Assembly (NCBI RefSeq): GCF_007845635.1
Contig: NZ_SELG01000027.1
Location: forward strand, 47,161-111,160
Source: Apibacter muscae
GTDB lineage: Bacteria > Bacteroidota > Bacteroidia > Flavobacteriales > Weeksellaceae
DNA: 64,000 nucleotides
Reading direction: 5' to 3'
Shown here: piece by piece, positions 14,967-22,275 of the stretch
How positions within the stretch are numbered: the first letter of the stretch is position 1
How the letters are laid out: each line of letters starts with the position of its first letter
Notes under the pieces: model-generated
Database searches by the model: none
What the model saw: the letters and a program-made list of their open reading frames with translations, nothing else
What the model was told of the DNA's origin: nothing
Position numbers and translations under genes: made by a program

Positions 14967-15419
14967 TTAAAGGGTTAAAAAATCTTTGTATATAGTTTCA
15001 AATTGCTTTCCTGCATATTCGGCTAATTCCCTACTTTTAAAGCAAAGGCGAGAGCCGACACTCGAACGCGAGTACCAGAAATCGTAGTCGTCGCACGAGA
15101 AACCGCCCGACGCAGAACCCATACGGAACCAAGGGTAATATTTATATTCAGAGCTATTATTCCAATCAGGCACCCAATCTTCATTGAGAGCAGCAGCCAG
15201 TAATTTTAACTTACGGTATGCTTTTTCATCTTTATCTAAACCTTTTAAACTTTGTTTAAATTCTTCTTTATCAAATCCGGTTTCATTTAGCACATCATCA
15301 AAAGTTTTTATCCTTTCTATAACTGTTTTAGGAATCGGAATAAACTTTAATTCTCCGGTTTTGTCATCAAAAGAATCTACTTTAAATCCTTCTGGAATCT
15401 CAATTTTTAATGTTTTCAT
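14967..15419 (-). CDS. DGR target protein 2 (paralogue of target 1)
   Basis: The 150-residue protein is a longer paralogue of target 1. It has an N-terminal region of about 30 residues with an IPEGFKVDSFDDKTGEL strand block, then a helical part (VIERIKTFDDVLNETGF), the conserved WNNSSEYKYYPWF block, its variable segment (SASGGFSCDDYDFWYSRSS), and the same FKSRELAEYAGKQF tail. No signal peptide is visible. It is separated from target 1 by ten bases and from the upstream Gam-like gene by eleven, so all belong to one transcript. Two targets served by one template suggest selection for diverse binding. Confidence 0.88.
   Translation of the reverse strand: MKTLKIEIPEGFKVDSFDDKTGELKFIPIPKTVIERIKTFDDVLNETGFDKEEFKQSLKGLDKDEKAYRKLKLLAAALNEDWVPDWNNSSEYKYYPWFRMGSASGGFSCDDYDFWYSRSSVGSRLCFKSRELAEYAGKQFETIYKDFLTL
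15042..15117 (-). repeat. DGR variable repeat 2 (VR2)
   Basis: This 76-bp repeat inside target gene 2 aligns with the TR without gaps. It differs at 13 TR adenines and at one non-adenine position (T to G at repeat position 10, silent for Ser). The pattern of changed adenines differs from VR1 at eight positions, so the two repeats were diversified independently. Confidence 0.95.
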
Positions 15420-15430
15420 ACTTATTATTT

Positions 15431-15811
15431 TTAGCCTGCGTAAATAGCAAAGGTTTCTTTTTGAGTTATTTTAATTCCTAATTTGGTTAGTAGCTTCCTA
15501 AGTCGGGTATCTTTCGGGGCTTCATTAATTATTAGTTTTTCGTCTAATTCCGTTTTTATAAACTCGTATTCGATTTCGTCCAATAATTGTTTTTTAGCGT
15601 CTTTACTTCCTTCTATTACATCTTTTACCCGTTGGCTTACATAAGTCCCATTTGGGAATTTTAATTGAAAGGCTGCGTCGAAATCGGATTTGTTTTCTTC
15701 GGCATACTTTAATAAAGTATCTTTAAATTGTTTTTGTTTAGACTGTAAATCTTTAATTTGTCTGTCTAATTCCTGATAGCTTTCTGCTGCTGTAATGATT
15801 TTTGTTTCCAT
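15431..15811 (-). CDS. Gam-like host-nuclease inhibitor
   Basis: The 126-residue protein has a long N-terminal coiled coil (SYQELDRQIKDLQSKQKQFKDTLLKYAEEN), then a beta region (FPNGTYVSQR) and a helical C-terminus ending LGIKITQKETFAIY. This layout resembles Mu Gam, a Ku-like dimer that binds DNA ends and blocks exonucleases, though the sequence is divergent. Gam also lies in the early region of Mu. It is the gene directly upstream of the DGR targets. Confidence 0.65.
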   Translation of the reverse strand: METKIITAAESYQELDRQIKDLQSKQKQFKDTLLKYAEENKSDFDAAFQLKFPNGTYVSQRVKDVIEGSKDAKKQLLDEIEYEFIKTELDEKLIINEAPKDTRLRKLLTKLGIKITQKETFAIYAG

Positions 15812-15826
15812 TTTTTATTATTGTTT

Positions 15827-16087
15827 TTATTTTTTATAGTATCTTTTAATAAGTGTTCCATCCTCTTCTACATATCGTATAGAAGGACGTGTCCATTCAT
15901 TAATTCTAATTTTTGCAAGATTCTCAATAATTTTTTGTTCTAATTCTTCACTGAATTTTAGAGGTTTCTTATTAACAATATTGGATATATTCCTTTGGAT
16001 TTCGCACCTTTGATCAAAAGTTAAAAATCGAACTTCCTCACTATCGTAGGAAAGTAAATCTCTTAAGTCGTGTATATCTATTTCCAT
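15827..16087 (-). CDS. Hypothetical early phage protein (86 aa)
   Basis: I do not recognise this 86-residue acidic protein. It starts MEIDIHDLRDLLSYDSEEV and is mostly helical with a short beta tail (RPSIRYVEEDGTLIKRYYKK). It overlaps the end of the preceding gene by ten bases and lies 15 bases before the Gam-like gene, so it belongs to the early operon. Confidence 0.55.
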   Translation of the reverse strand: MEIDIHDLRDLLSYDSEEVRFLTFDQRCEIQRNISNIVNKKPLKFSEELEQKIIENLAKIRINEWTRPSIRYVEEDGTLIKRYYKK

Positions 16088-16284
16088 GTTTTTTTAAGTT
16101 CATCCCTGCGGGTTAATTCTGCTAATACTCTGATTCTTTCAGCACGAATAAATATTTTATACAATATTTCGCCGTAATGAAACTTATTTAGTTCACAACT
16201 CAACTGATACACTCGATTTTCGAGTTCGGTTTCGCTCCATTCCTTTAATGGAGTTCGATTTGAGAGTATTATTTCTGCTGCCAT
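16078..16284 (-). CDS. Hypothetical early phage protein (68 aa)
   Basis: This 68-residue protein is helical (LKEWSETELENRVYQLSCELN, then IFIRAERIRVLAELTRRDEL). I do not recognise it. It overlaps the 154-residue upstream ORF by 92 bp and the next gene by ten, which makes its start uncertain. The second helix with regularly spaced Arg and Leu could be a dimerisation or nucleic-acid contact helix. Confidence 0.5.
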   Translation of the reverse strand: MAAEIILSNRTPLKEWSETELENRVYQLSCELNKFHYGEILYKIFIRAERIRVLAELTRRDELKKTWK

Positions 16285-16657
16285 AAATTTTTTGTCTTAA
16301 TACTTTCATTACTAAATTGTTGGGGTAAATATTTCGGTAGCTATTTTCGCAATGTGTATCGTAAAAGGCTTCTTTTAAGGCTTCTATCTCAAAAGGACAC
16401 AATTGAGGTTCGTTTTCTTTTATACCGGTTAGCCCGAATGCCTCTTGTGTACGGATATTCCATTGGGTTTTCCACCAATTCCAATATTGAGAAAGGGAAA
16501 GCATAACACGTATATGGTTTTCTCTAGCTTCTTCAGGTAAATATTTACAATAATTTTCTGCAAACTCACACCCACACTCAAAAAGGATAGTTTGGTATAT
16601 CTCTTCCGGCATTCCGGTTAGACGGCAAAAGTTAGATTGAGTTGTTGTCATAATCAT
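16193..16657 (-). CDS. Hypothetical early phage protein (about 154 aa)
   Basis: I do not recognise this protein. Its first 120 residues are helical and rich in aromatic residues and Cys (FECGCEFAENYC, SQYWNWWKTQW, LCPFEIEALKEAFYDTHC). The last 30 residues (RNNTLKSNSIKGMERNRTRKS) are of low complexity and overlap the next gene by 92 bp, so the true end could lie earlier through a frameshift. The start is ATG at 16657 or the ATG two codons later, overlapping the upstream gene. Confidence 0.55.
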   Translation of the reverse strand: MIMTTTQSNFCRLTGMPEEIYQTILFECGCEFAENYCKYLPEEARENHIRVMLSLSQYWNWWKTQWNIRTQEAFGLTGIKENEPQLCPFEIEALKEAFYDTHCENSYRNIYPNNLVMKVLRQKIYGSRNNTLKSNSIKGMERNRTRKSSVSVEL

Positions 16658-16859
16658 TTATGTCTATTATTTCATCAGATAGTATTAAGCAGTCTTCAAA
16701 AGCATAAACCTCTTTATTGGAAGGGTCAATAAATTTTGCTTCTTTTACTTCACTATTTTGCAATAGATTATATTGAAAATCATCATTAACTTGCATTATC
16801 ATAACATCCATGTTATCCGGTAAATCTGCTATGTATTCTTTTAGTTCTTTTACTGTCAT
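16632..16859 (-). CDS. Small acidic early phage protein (75 aa)
   Basis: The protein begins MTVKELKEYIADLPDNMDVM, a layout seen in many small phage proteins of unknown function: one helix, then beta strands VMIMQVND and FEDCLILSDEII. It is acidic with no membrane segment. It lies 12 bases downstream of the second ATPase gene in the early operon. Confidence 0.55.
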   Translation of the reverse strand: MTVKELKEYIADLPDNMDVMIMQVNDDFQYNLLQNSEVKEAKFIDPSNKEVYAFEDCLILSDEIIDINDYDNNSI

Positions 16860-16871
16860 ATCTTTATTTTT

Positions 16872-17498
16872 TTATTGGTTTTCTAATTTTCCCCAGTATT
16901 TTTCGGCTCCTTCGTCCCAAATGGTATATTCTCCGGAAGTTCCTATATATCTACCTTTAGAAAAGGCTTTATGCCCTTCAACCCATATTTTAAGGTCGGC
17001 ATCAAACATTACTTGTTCTGCAGTTCTTCCTACGGGATTCATTCCTTTTGCCTGGGAGGTGAAAATAAATAGCTTATTGGGGTATCTTTCTACAAAGTCC
17101 TGATACTTCGGATAATTTAACCGGGCATACTGGATGCTGTCAATTACTACTATCCGTCGGCTTTGCCTTTTGTCTAACCGGGTTATTAATTCTTTTATGG
17201 GTTCTGCCGGTAAAAGTTGTACATGGGTTCCTACTTCCCCCATGTTTACCCGACCAAAGGCTAATTTCATGGTATAGGAGGTAGCCTCCTCTAATGAATT
17301 GTATAGCACTTTATCAAACTGAGAAAGGTATTTTACTAATTGTAGTGTGAAAGTGGTTTTTCCGCTTCCTGAATTACCCCATATAAACCATACGCCTGAC
17401 ATTTCAGGGTTTCCGAATGCTTCCATCCAATCGCCTTTAAAGTCAAAAAGCTGGTATTTTTTGTTACTTAATTCGTTTGCAGATAAAGCCCTTGCCAT
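16872..17498 (-). CDS. RecA-fold ATPase of the transposition region
   Basis: The 208-residue protein has a Walker A loop GNSGSGKTT (residues 41-49) and a Walker B-like strand RRIVVIDSIQ (about 114-123), the layout of a RecA/AAA single-domain ATPase. The start MARALSANELSNKKYQLFDF is followed by a nucleotide-binding core and no extra domain. It lies nine bases after the B-type ATPase. Mu itself has only one such ATPase at this site. A DNA repair or recombination helper in phage transposition or replication is likely; the exact role is not shown. Confidence 0.72.
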   Translation of the reverse strand: MARALSANELSNKKYQLFDFKGDWMEAFGNPEMSGVWFIWGNSGSGKTTFTLQLVKYLSQFDKVLYNSLEEATSYTMKLAFGRVNMGEVGTHVQLLPAEPIKELITRLDKRQSRRIVVIDSIQYARLNYPKYQDFVERYPNKLFIFTSQAKGMNPVGRTAEQVMFDADLKIWVEGHKAFSKGRYIGTSGEYTIWDEGAEKYWGKLENQ

Positions 17499-17507
17499 AG
17501 TGTTATT

Positions 17508-18446
17508 TTAAATGTTAGGGATTCCTATTATGGTTCGTACAAAGTTTTCGGTTAAAGGTTCCCCCGTACGGTCGGCTTCACGCATGGCAGGAACTAATAC
17601 ATCGTGCAACTCTCCGTAATTATCACAGTTTTGTTTTAAAAACTGAATTAATCCTTTATCTTCAATGCCATTTAAAAACTGTTTAAATGTTTTATCAATG
17701 GAAGGTAATACCCGGATACCGAACTTAATACGACGATATAACTGCGGGATGCCGTCCTTATTCTTTTTTCGGAGTTTATCCAGATTCTTCGTAAGCTGGT
17801 CGGTTCCGATAAGGATAATGGAGCAAATGCCAAATAAATTATCGTATAATTCTTTCATCGCACACAACGCCGGTTGTTTCATGTATTCGGCTTCATCAAA
17901 TAAAATCACAGGGGTAAAACCTTCGTATTTTAATTGTTTCAGTTTCTTTACGATTTCCCGTATTTTTTTAGATTTGGTTTTGGCAGTAGGGATTTTCAAG
18001 GCTTCGATTACCTTATCTATCAAATCACCTATAGTGTCGGAGCTTCCTACCGTAATTTTAAAAGTATCTACCGGATTTTGTTTTACGAAAATATCGGCGG
18101 TAAAACTTTTCCCGCTTCCGGTACTTCCGATAATTACATTGGTGTATCCGTATTTTTTAGCATCTTCCAGCGTGGCAATGGTTCTCAAAAATTGTTCAGT
18201 CGGTACCGGTTCCCAATAGGTTTGTTCTAATTCTAATCCAATGTATTCCGCTATTTTCTTGTACCATTTATCGGATATAAGTACTTCCTTACCACTTACG
18301 GAAGCCGTTTCTTTACCATTTCTAAGGGCGGATATATACCCGGAGTTAATTCCGGCTTTTTTAGAAAATTCGTTGGCAGAAAGTTTATGTACAGAAAGGT
18401 AATTCTCTAATTCTGTAATAATTTGATTCTTTACTTCTGTTTTCAT
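17508..18446 (-). CDS. Mu B-like transposition target-selection ATPase
   Basis: The 312-residue protein begins with a helix-turn-helix (FSKKAGINSGYISALRNG, about residues 27-44), followed by an AAA+ ATPase core with Walker A GSTGSGKS (107-114) and Walker B PVILFDEAEY. This is the domain order of Mu B, which coats target DNA, activates transposase A and provides target immunity. It follows the transposase gene by 37 bp on the same strand, as A and B do in Mu. Confidence 0.85.
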   Translation of the reverse strand: MKTEVKNQIITELENYLSVHKLSANEFSKKAGINSGYISALRNGKETASVSGKEVLISDKWYKKIAEYIGLELEQTYWEPVPTEQFLRTIATLEDAKKYGYTNVIIGSTGSGKSFTADIFVKQNPVDTFKITVGSSDTIGDLIDKVIEALKIPTAKTKSKKIREIVKKLKQLKYEGFTPVILFDEAEYMKQPALCAMKELYDNLFGICSIILIGTDQLTKNLDKLRKKNKDGIPQLYRRIKFGIRVLPSIDKTFKQFLNGIEDKGLIQFLKQNCDNYGELHDVLVPAMREADRTGEPLTENFVRTIIGIPNI

Positions 18447-18483
18447 AATTTTGTTATTGGTTGTGTCCCGAAAGGGGCATTTT

Positions 18484-20544
18484 TTATTGTAAATACTTGT
18501 TTATATCCACTTTTTCACGCAAATAGGCGTCTTGTTGGGCTTTCCAGTTACTTACATTCTCTTTTTCTTTTTTTCTGTCCTGCTTGTAAGCAACTTTTTT
18601 TACTTCATTTAAAGCGTTTATACGTGCTTTATTTCGGTTGTTTTTATGGTTTCCTGTACTATCAGTAAGTACCAGTTTTGCTAATGTGTTACCCAGTTCC
18701 GGTACTTTTTGGAACAAATCTTCTACGATTTCAGCATCCTGATAGGTTTGTTCGGCTATTTTTCCGTTTATATACTTGTTGAATTGTTGTATTTTTTTCA
18801 GTTCCGCAGCGTCTCCAGTGGTTCGATCTTTAAGTGCCATCGGCTGAACATATTTTTTATCTAACATAAACCGAAGGGTACCGCCTTCATTGTAAGCCAA
18901 TATTTTATCTGTATTATCAGAATCGTAAGCGATAGTCCAATCCAAATGTCCGTATAAACGAAAATCCGGGTTAAAACAATCGTAATGTTGTATAGTTCCG
19001 TTAAGGGTTACTTTAATTCCTTCGTGGTTGAGTTTATTGGTATAACCGGTTCTTTCGCCTAAATAATACAAATACTCGTCATCTGACATATAATGTTTAT
19101 CTTCCGATGGCATATCTGCATACGCCGATAAATATTTGGCTTTTCCTGCTTCCCGCTCGGCTTCCAGAATTCTCTCTATCTGTAACCGGCAAAGCTGTTC
19201 ATCCGGGAAAGTATGCCGTATTTTATTTAATATTTCACTATTAGGCTGGTTTTCTTTTCGGGAAGTAACTCCGAAACCCGACCAATTCGGCATTAATTGA
19301 CAGTATTTTTTGTTTAGTCGTAAGAAATATGGTTCTATTATTTTGGCTTTGGCATTGTGTGCTTTAGCCGGAATATAATTATTTGAAACTGCCTCGTAAA
19401 AAGGAGTTAGTTTTTTAGTTGCATAACGATCGGATTGGAGTTGTAACACACGGTGCCGTTGTCCGAATAATTCGGCAGTGTGGTTTACTGCATTTCGGAT
19501 TGCCTGTTGTATCAATTCCGGCGTTTCATGGGTTCCAATGGCATAACCAATCGGATATTTGCCACACGGATCTAAGACCACTACAACGTTTAATCGGTTA
19601 TGATAGGTCGTAACTTCTTTTCCTCTAGGAGTAACATCTGTTTTTTGGTAAAGTAGTTCCACATCCCAGCCGTCTATTGTCCAGTAATACAAAGGATAAA
19701 CCGGAGCTTTACGTTTTACCGTCATTGCCTTAACATTATCGAAGGTTTGTTGCCCTCTACGTCCGGCAAAGGTGATTAAATCCCATTTTTCCCTGTAATT
19801 ACCTACGGTTGAAGTAGATATGTGTTTCCAGTTGCATTTATCAGCTATAATGTTATAAATCGCAGAGATTTGCTCATTATCCAAGTTATTATGTTTACGG
19901 AGCAACTGACGTAAAGAGGCTTCTTGCTCTGTATCTTTTACTTTTGCAGAATGTTGATTGCAGAAGTTCGCATGTATTAGGCTTGAATATCCTTCTTTAA
20001 TATACCGGGTATATTTTCTTTTTAAAGATGTTGGATTGGTCGGTAAAGAATGTGGATATTCCGTTTTGTTTAGTTTTTGGATGTGTCCGCTTATTTCTTT
20101 CCAAAGTTCTTCGGAGTTTTGTTTCGGACGGTTTAATTTCTTACGTGAAGTCTGGCGTATATTAATTAATGCGTGTACTGCATTGAATATTTGAGCATGT
20201 GCATGGTATTCTTTTTGGACGGATTCTTCTAAGAAACGATAATCGGGTAATTGCCAGTTGGCGAAAAATTCTACTGCCTCGGGATCGGATTTCAGTTGTT
20301 TTTCTAATAAAGATTTATTTTCGGAGGGCGGATTACCGTATTCTTTTATAATAAGGTCTTTTAGATTTTGAGGTAGTTTTTCAAAGTCTAAGAGAGCATA
20401 ACTGTCTAATCCTCTTGCGGTACGAGTTTTAATTAATTTACCTCTTACGCACCACTGTCTATATGTATCATATGAAACAACTTCCAAATCTTCATATAAA
20501 ACTTTGGCGGGAATAGACAATATATTATTATGAAACTCGTACAT
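18484..20544 (-). CDS. Mu A-like DDE transposase
   Basis: The 686-residue protein has an N-terminal DNA-binding region (YDTYRQWCVRGKLIKTRTARG, a Mu A-type winged HTH), a helical middle, and a retroviral-integrase-fold catalytic core. Candidate catalytic acids are Asp291 (YWTIDGWDV), Asp372 (LQSDRYA) and Glu404 (AKIIEPYF). The C-terminal part includes a Mu-type beta-barrel and a basic helical tail that in Mu contacts B. It joins phage ends to target DNA at integration and during replicative transposition. It is the second gene of the early operon. Confidence 0.92.
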   Translation of the reverse strand: MYEFHNNILSIPAKVLYEDLEVVSYDTYRQWCVRGKLIKTRTARGLDSYALLDFEKLPQNLKDLIIKEYGNPPSENKSLLEKQLKSDPEAVEFFANWQLPDYRFLEESVQKEYHAHAQIFNAVHALINIRQTSRKKLNRPKQNSEELWKEISGHIQKLNKTEYPHSLPTNPTSLKRKYTRYIKEGYSSLIHANFCNQHSAKVKDTEQEASLRQLLRKHNNLDNEQISAIYNIIADKCNWKHISTSTVGNYREKWDLITFAGRRGQQTFDNVKAMTVKRKAPVYPLYYWTIDGWDVELLYQKTDVTPRGKEVTTYHNRLNVVVVLDPCGKYPIGYAIGTHETPELIQQAIRNAVNHTAELFGQRHRVLQLQSDRYATKKLTPFYEAVSNNYIPAKAHNAKAKIIEPYFLRLNKKYCQLMPNWSGFGVTSRKENQPNSEILNKIRHTFPDEQLCRLQIERILEAEREAGKAKYLSAYADMPSEDKHYMSDDEYLYYLGERTGYTNKLNHEGIKVTLNGTIQHYDCFNPDFRLYGHLDWTIAYDSDNTDKILAYNEGGTLRFMLDKKYVQPMALKDRTTGDAAELKKIQQFNKYINGKIAEQTYQDAEIVEDLFQKVPELGNTLAKLVLTDSTGNHKNNRNKARINALNEVKKVAYKQDRKKEKENVSNWKAQQDAYLREKVDINKYLQ

Positions 20545-20553
20545 TTTAAACTT

Positions 20554-20775
20554 CTAAATTTTATCAATCAAACTATTTTGATATTCATTAATTAAAATTT
20601 TTCTATTTTCAAATATTTTTTCCATTACATATAACATATCTTCTTTACCTCTATTTAATCTCATTCTAGCAGCATCACTTGTTATATTCAGCATTTCAGA
20701 AGCAGTTAACAAATCTCCTGGTCTCATTTTGCTTTTTATTAGTTCTTTTCTTCGAACATTGTTTATCGTTTTCAT
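20554..20775 (-). CDS. Ner-like small DNA-binding early regulator
   Basis: The 73-residue protein contains a predicted helix-turn-helix (LLTASEMLNITSDAARMRL). It sits between the repressor-facing control region and the transposase gene, exactly where Mu encodes Ner, the negative regulator of early transcription. It is the first gene of the leftward early operon, with a start 25 bases downstream of a TATATTTG box. Family membership is inferred from position and HTH, because the sequence itself is not close to Mu Ner. Confidence 0.65.
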   Translation of the reverse strand: MKTINNVRRKELIKSKMRPGDLLTASEMLNITSDAARMRLNRGKEDMLYVMEKIFENRKILINEYQNSLIDKI

Positions 20776-20799
20776 ATATTTGTGTTCGTTTGTTTAGTG

Positions 20800-20807
20800 C
20801 AAATATA
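20800..20807 (-). promoter_or_regulatory. Early promoter -7 box for the Ner-transposase operon
   Basis: Reverse-strand TATATTTG fits the flavobacterial -7 consensus TAnnTTTG and lies 25 bases upstream of the Ner-like ATG. No clear TTG is present at -33. The 93-bp gap between the two divergent genes is the likely operator region for both regulators. Confidence 0.45.
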
Positions 20808-20843
20808 GTACACATAATGAAAACTAAAAAATATTTCTTTAAA

Positions 20844-20851
20844 TAAGTTTG
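20844..20851 (+). promoter_or_regulatory. Repressor promoter -7 box
   Basis: TAAGTTTG fits the TAnnTTTG consensus and ends 17 bases before the repressor ATG at 20869. No clear -33 TTG is seen, which could mean that it needs an activator or is weak. Confidence 0.4.
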
Positions 20852-20868
20852 CGATTTGAAAACAATTT

Positions 20869-21561
20869 ATGAATAAAGCACTGATTTTAAATAGAATAAA
20901 AGAATACAATGACTTTAAAACAGATAAGGAGTTAGCTAGTTTTCTTGGTATTAGTAAATCTACATTATCAAATTGGTACAATAGAAATTCTATTGATTAT
21001 GATTTGGTGTTTTCAAAATGTGTACAAATAGATAAAAACTGGTTACTTACAGGTAAGGGTAAAATGTTAAAAGAAGAAAAGGAATCAGATATAATAATAA
21101 ACCCTATTGTAATCAATAGAAAGACTAAAGATTCTTTAAAAGAAATACAAGAAATTCCTTTATATAATTTACATGCAACCGCTGGCTTAGTAGAATTATT
21201 TAAAGGTTCTAATCAAGATGCAATTATTGATAATATAAAGATTCCTGGAATCGCATCCTGCGATGGAGCTGTTTATGTTTCTGGCGACTCCATGTACCCC
21301 TTGTTAAAAAGTGGAGATATTGTATTATATAAAGAAGTAGACATAAGTCGCTTATTTTGGGGAGAAATGTATTTATTGTCCATACAATTAGATGATTGGA
21401 GTGAGTATATAACTATAAAATACATCCAAAAATCAGAATTAGGAGAAGATTATATAAAATTAGTTTCTCAAAATCAGCATCACCAACCTAAAGATGAACC
21501 TATAAAAAATATTCAAGCATTGGCGCTCATTCGTGCAAGTATTAGAATCCAATCCTCATAA
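20869..21561 (+). CDS. Prophage repressor with HTH and S24 (LexA-like) peptidase domain
   Basis: The 230-residue protein has an N-terminal helix-turn-helix (LASFLGISKSTLSNW, about residues 22-36) and a C-terminal S24 peptidase domain. Probable catalytic residues are Ser141 in SGDSMYP and Lys184 in ITIKYIQ. An Ala-Gly pair (Ala105-Gly106, HATAGLV) lies where LexA/CI repressors cut themselves. This suggests lysogeny is lost on RecA activation, unlike the Clp-controlled repressor of Mu itself. It is transcribed away from the early operon and is the last gene before the prophage end. Confidence 0.88.
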   Translation: MNKALILNRIKEYNDFKTDKELASFLGISKSTLSNWYNRNSIDYDLVFSKCVQIDKNWLLTGKGKMLKEEKESDIIINPIVINRKTKDSLKEIQEIPLYNLHATAGLVELFKGSNQDAIIDNIKIPGIASCDGAVYVSGDSMYPLLKSGDIVLYKEVDISRLFWGEMYLLSIQLDDWSEYITIKYIQKSELGEDYIKLVSQNQHHQPKDEPIKNIQALALIRASIRIQSS

Positions 21562-21735
21562 CACACGCATTAAAATTCTAACAATAATATATAATCAAAT
21601 GATATTCAATTATTTAAGTGTTTAAAAACTATTATTTTAATGTATAAGTGGGGGTGCGAGTTTAATATTTTTATGCAAATTATGGCAATATAATACTATA
21701 GTGTATATTTTAGTTTGTTAAAAATTACACTGCTT

Positions 21736-21770
21736 TTGTCACCCCAAATGTCACCCCAAATGTCACTGCA
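21736..21770 (-). repeat. Candidate prophage terminus with three 12-bp tandem repeats
   Basis: Reading inward on the reverse strand from 21770, the DNA starts TGCAGTGACATT and continues with two further copies of the 12-bp unit (TGGGGTGACATT and TGGGGTGACAAA). Mu-type phage ends start with TG and carry repeated transposase sites just inside. The position, about 200 bp past the repressor, fits the left end of Mu. The matching right end lies outside the window, so this is unproven. Confidence 0.45.
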
Positions 21771-22275
21771 AAGATGAAAATATGTAGTTTGGCTTATTTT
21801 GAATATTGATTAAATAATAGATGGTTTATTTAAAGAAAATAGTCTTTTCTTAAATAAGAAAAACGACTGTAAAGCCGTTTTAATCGTGTTTTGTAGTAGT
21901 TTATAAGGTTATTTTAGTATTTAATACTAAAATAACCTTTAATGGGTAAATTTGAGCTTGAAAAAACGAATATAAATGGTAATTAAATGGTAGTAAATTA
22001 CTTTTTGTTTTTAAATAAAAAAATCTCACTTTTTTTTAAATCCTTTTGTTTATAAGCTTTTCAGGCTTTTTTTCTTTTTATTCTTAAATATGATTTGTCT
22101 TACCCCCTATAGGAAGATTTTGCAGAATTAGTTCTTGATATTTTAAAATTAAACAAAAGAGCTCTACTTGCAAACGCTTCTCTTTGGTCTACAAATCCCT
22201 AAGAGAATAGTTTTATAAAACAATAAAACCACGAAGAAAAAATCCTCGTGGTTTTTTTAATTTTTTATATGTTCA
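21771..22275. other. Intergenic stretch after the prophage, with a 35-bp palindrome
   Basis: No gene is recognised here. A near-perfect palindrome lies at 21905-21939 (17-bp arms, one-base centre) with arms AAGGTTATTTTAGTATT. From about 22155 the DNA repeats, with some changes, the segment at about 23126 (CTACTTGCAAACG...CCACGAAGAAAAAATCCTCG), so it is the downstream edge of the tandem lipoprotein duplication. Confidence 0.6.
22225..22258 (-). terminator. Hairpin terminator of the first lipoprotein gene
   Basis: A 10-bp stem (AAAACCACGA and its complement) with an 11-base loop lies just downstream of the leftward gene that ends at 22276. A run of A on the upper strand supplies the U tract. 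A degraded copy lies behind the second lipoprotein gene. Confidence 0.65.

Larger units (their letters stand above)
1..21770. mobile_element. Mu-like transposable prophage (incomplete at the left window edge)
   Basis: Gene content and order match transposable phages of the Mu group: S24-type repressor, Ner-like protein, DDE transposase, B-type ATPase, Gam-like and GemA/gp16-like early proteins, then gp28-, gp29-, gp36-, F-, G- and I-like head genes and a sheath gene. The early end lies at high coordinates, so the prophage is inverted relative to the window. Its early terminus is placed at about 21770, where three 12-bp tandem repeats end in CA. The other terminus and the 5-bp target duplication are outside the window. 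The structural genes look richer in G+C than the flanking host DNA. Confidence 0.88.

Noticed and set aside
21736..21770. Tandem GTGACATTTGGG repeats as the end of a broken integrase gene
   Set aside because: The frame that reads VTFGVT is closed by stops on both sides within a few codons, and the position and TG end fit a Mu-type terminus better. This is kept as a minor alternative.
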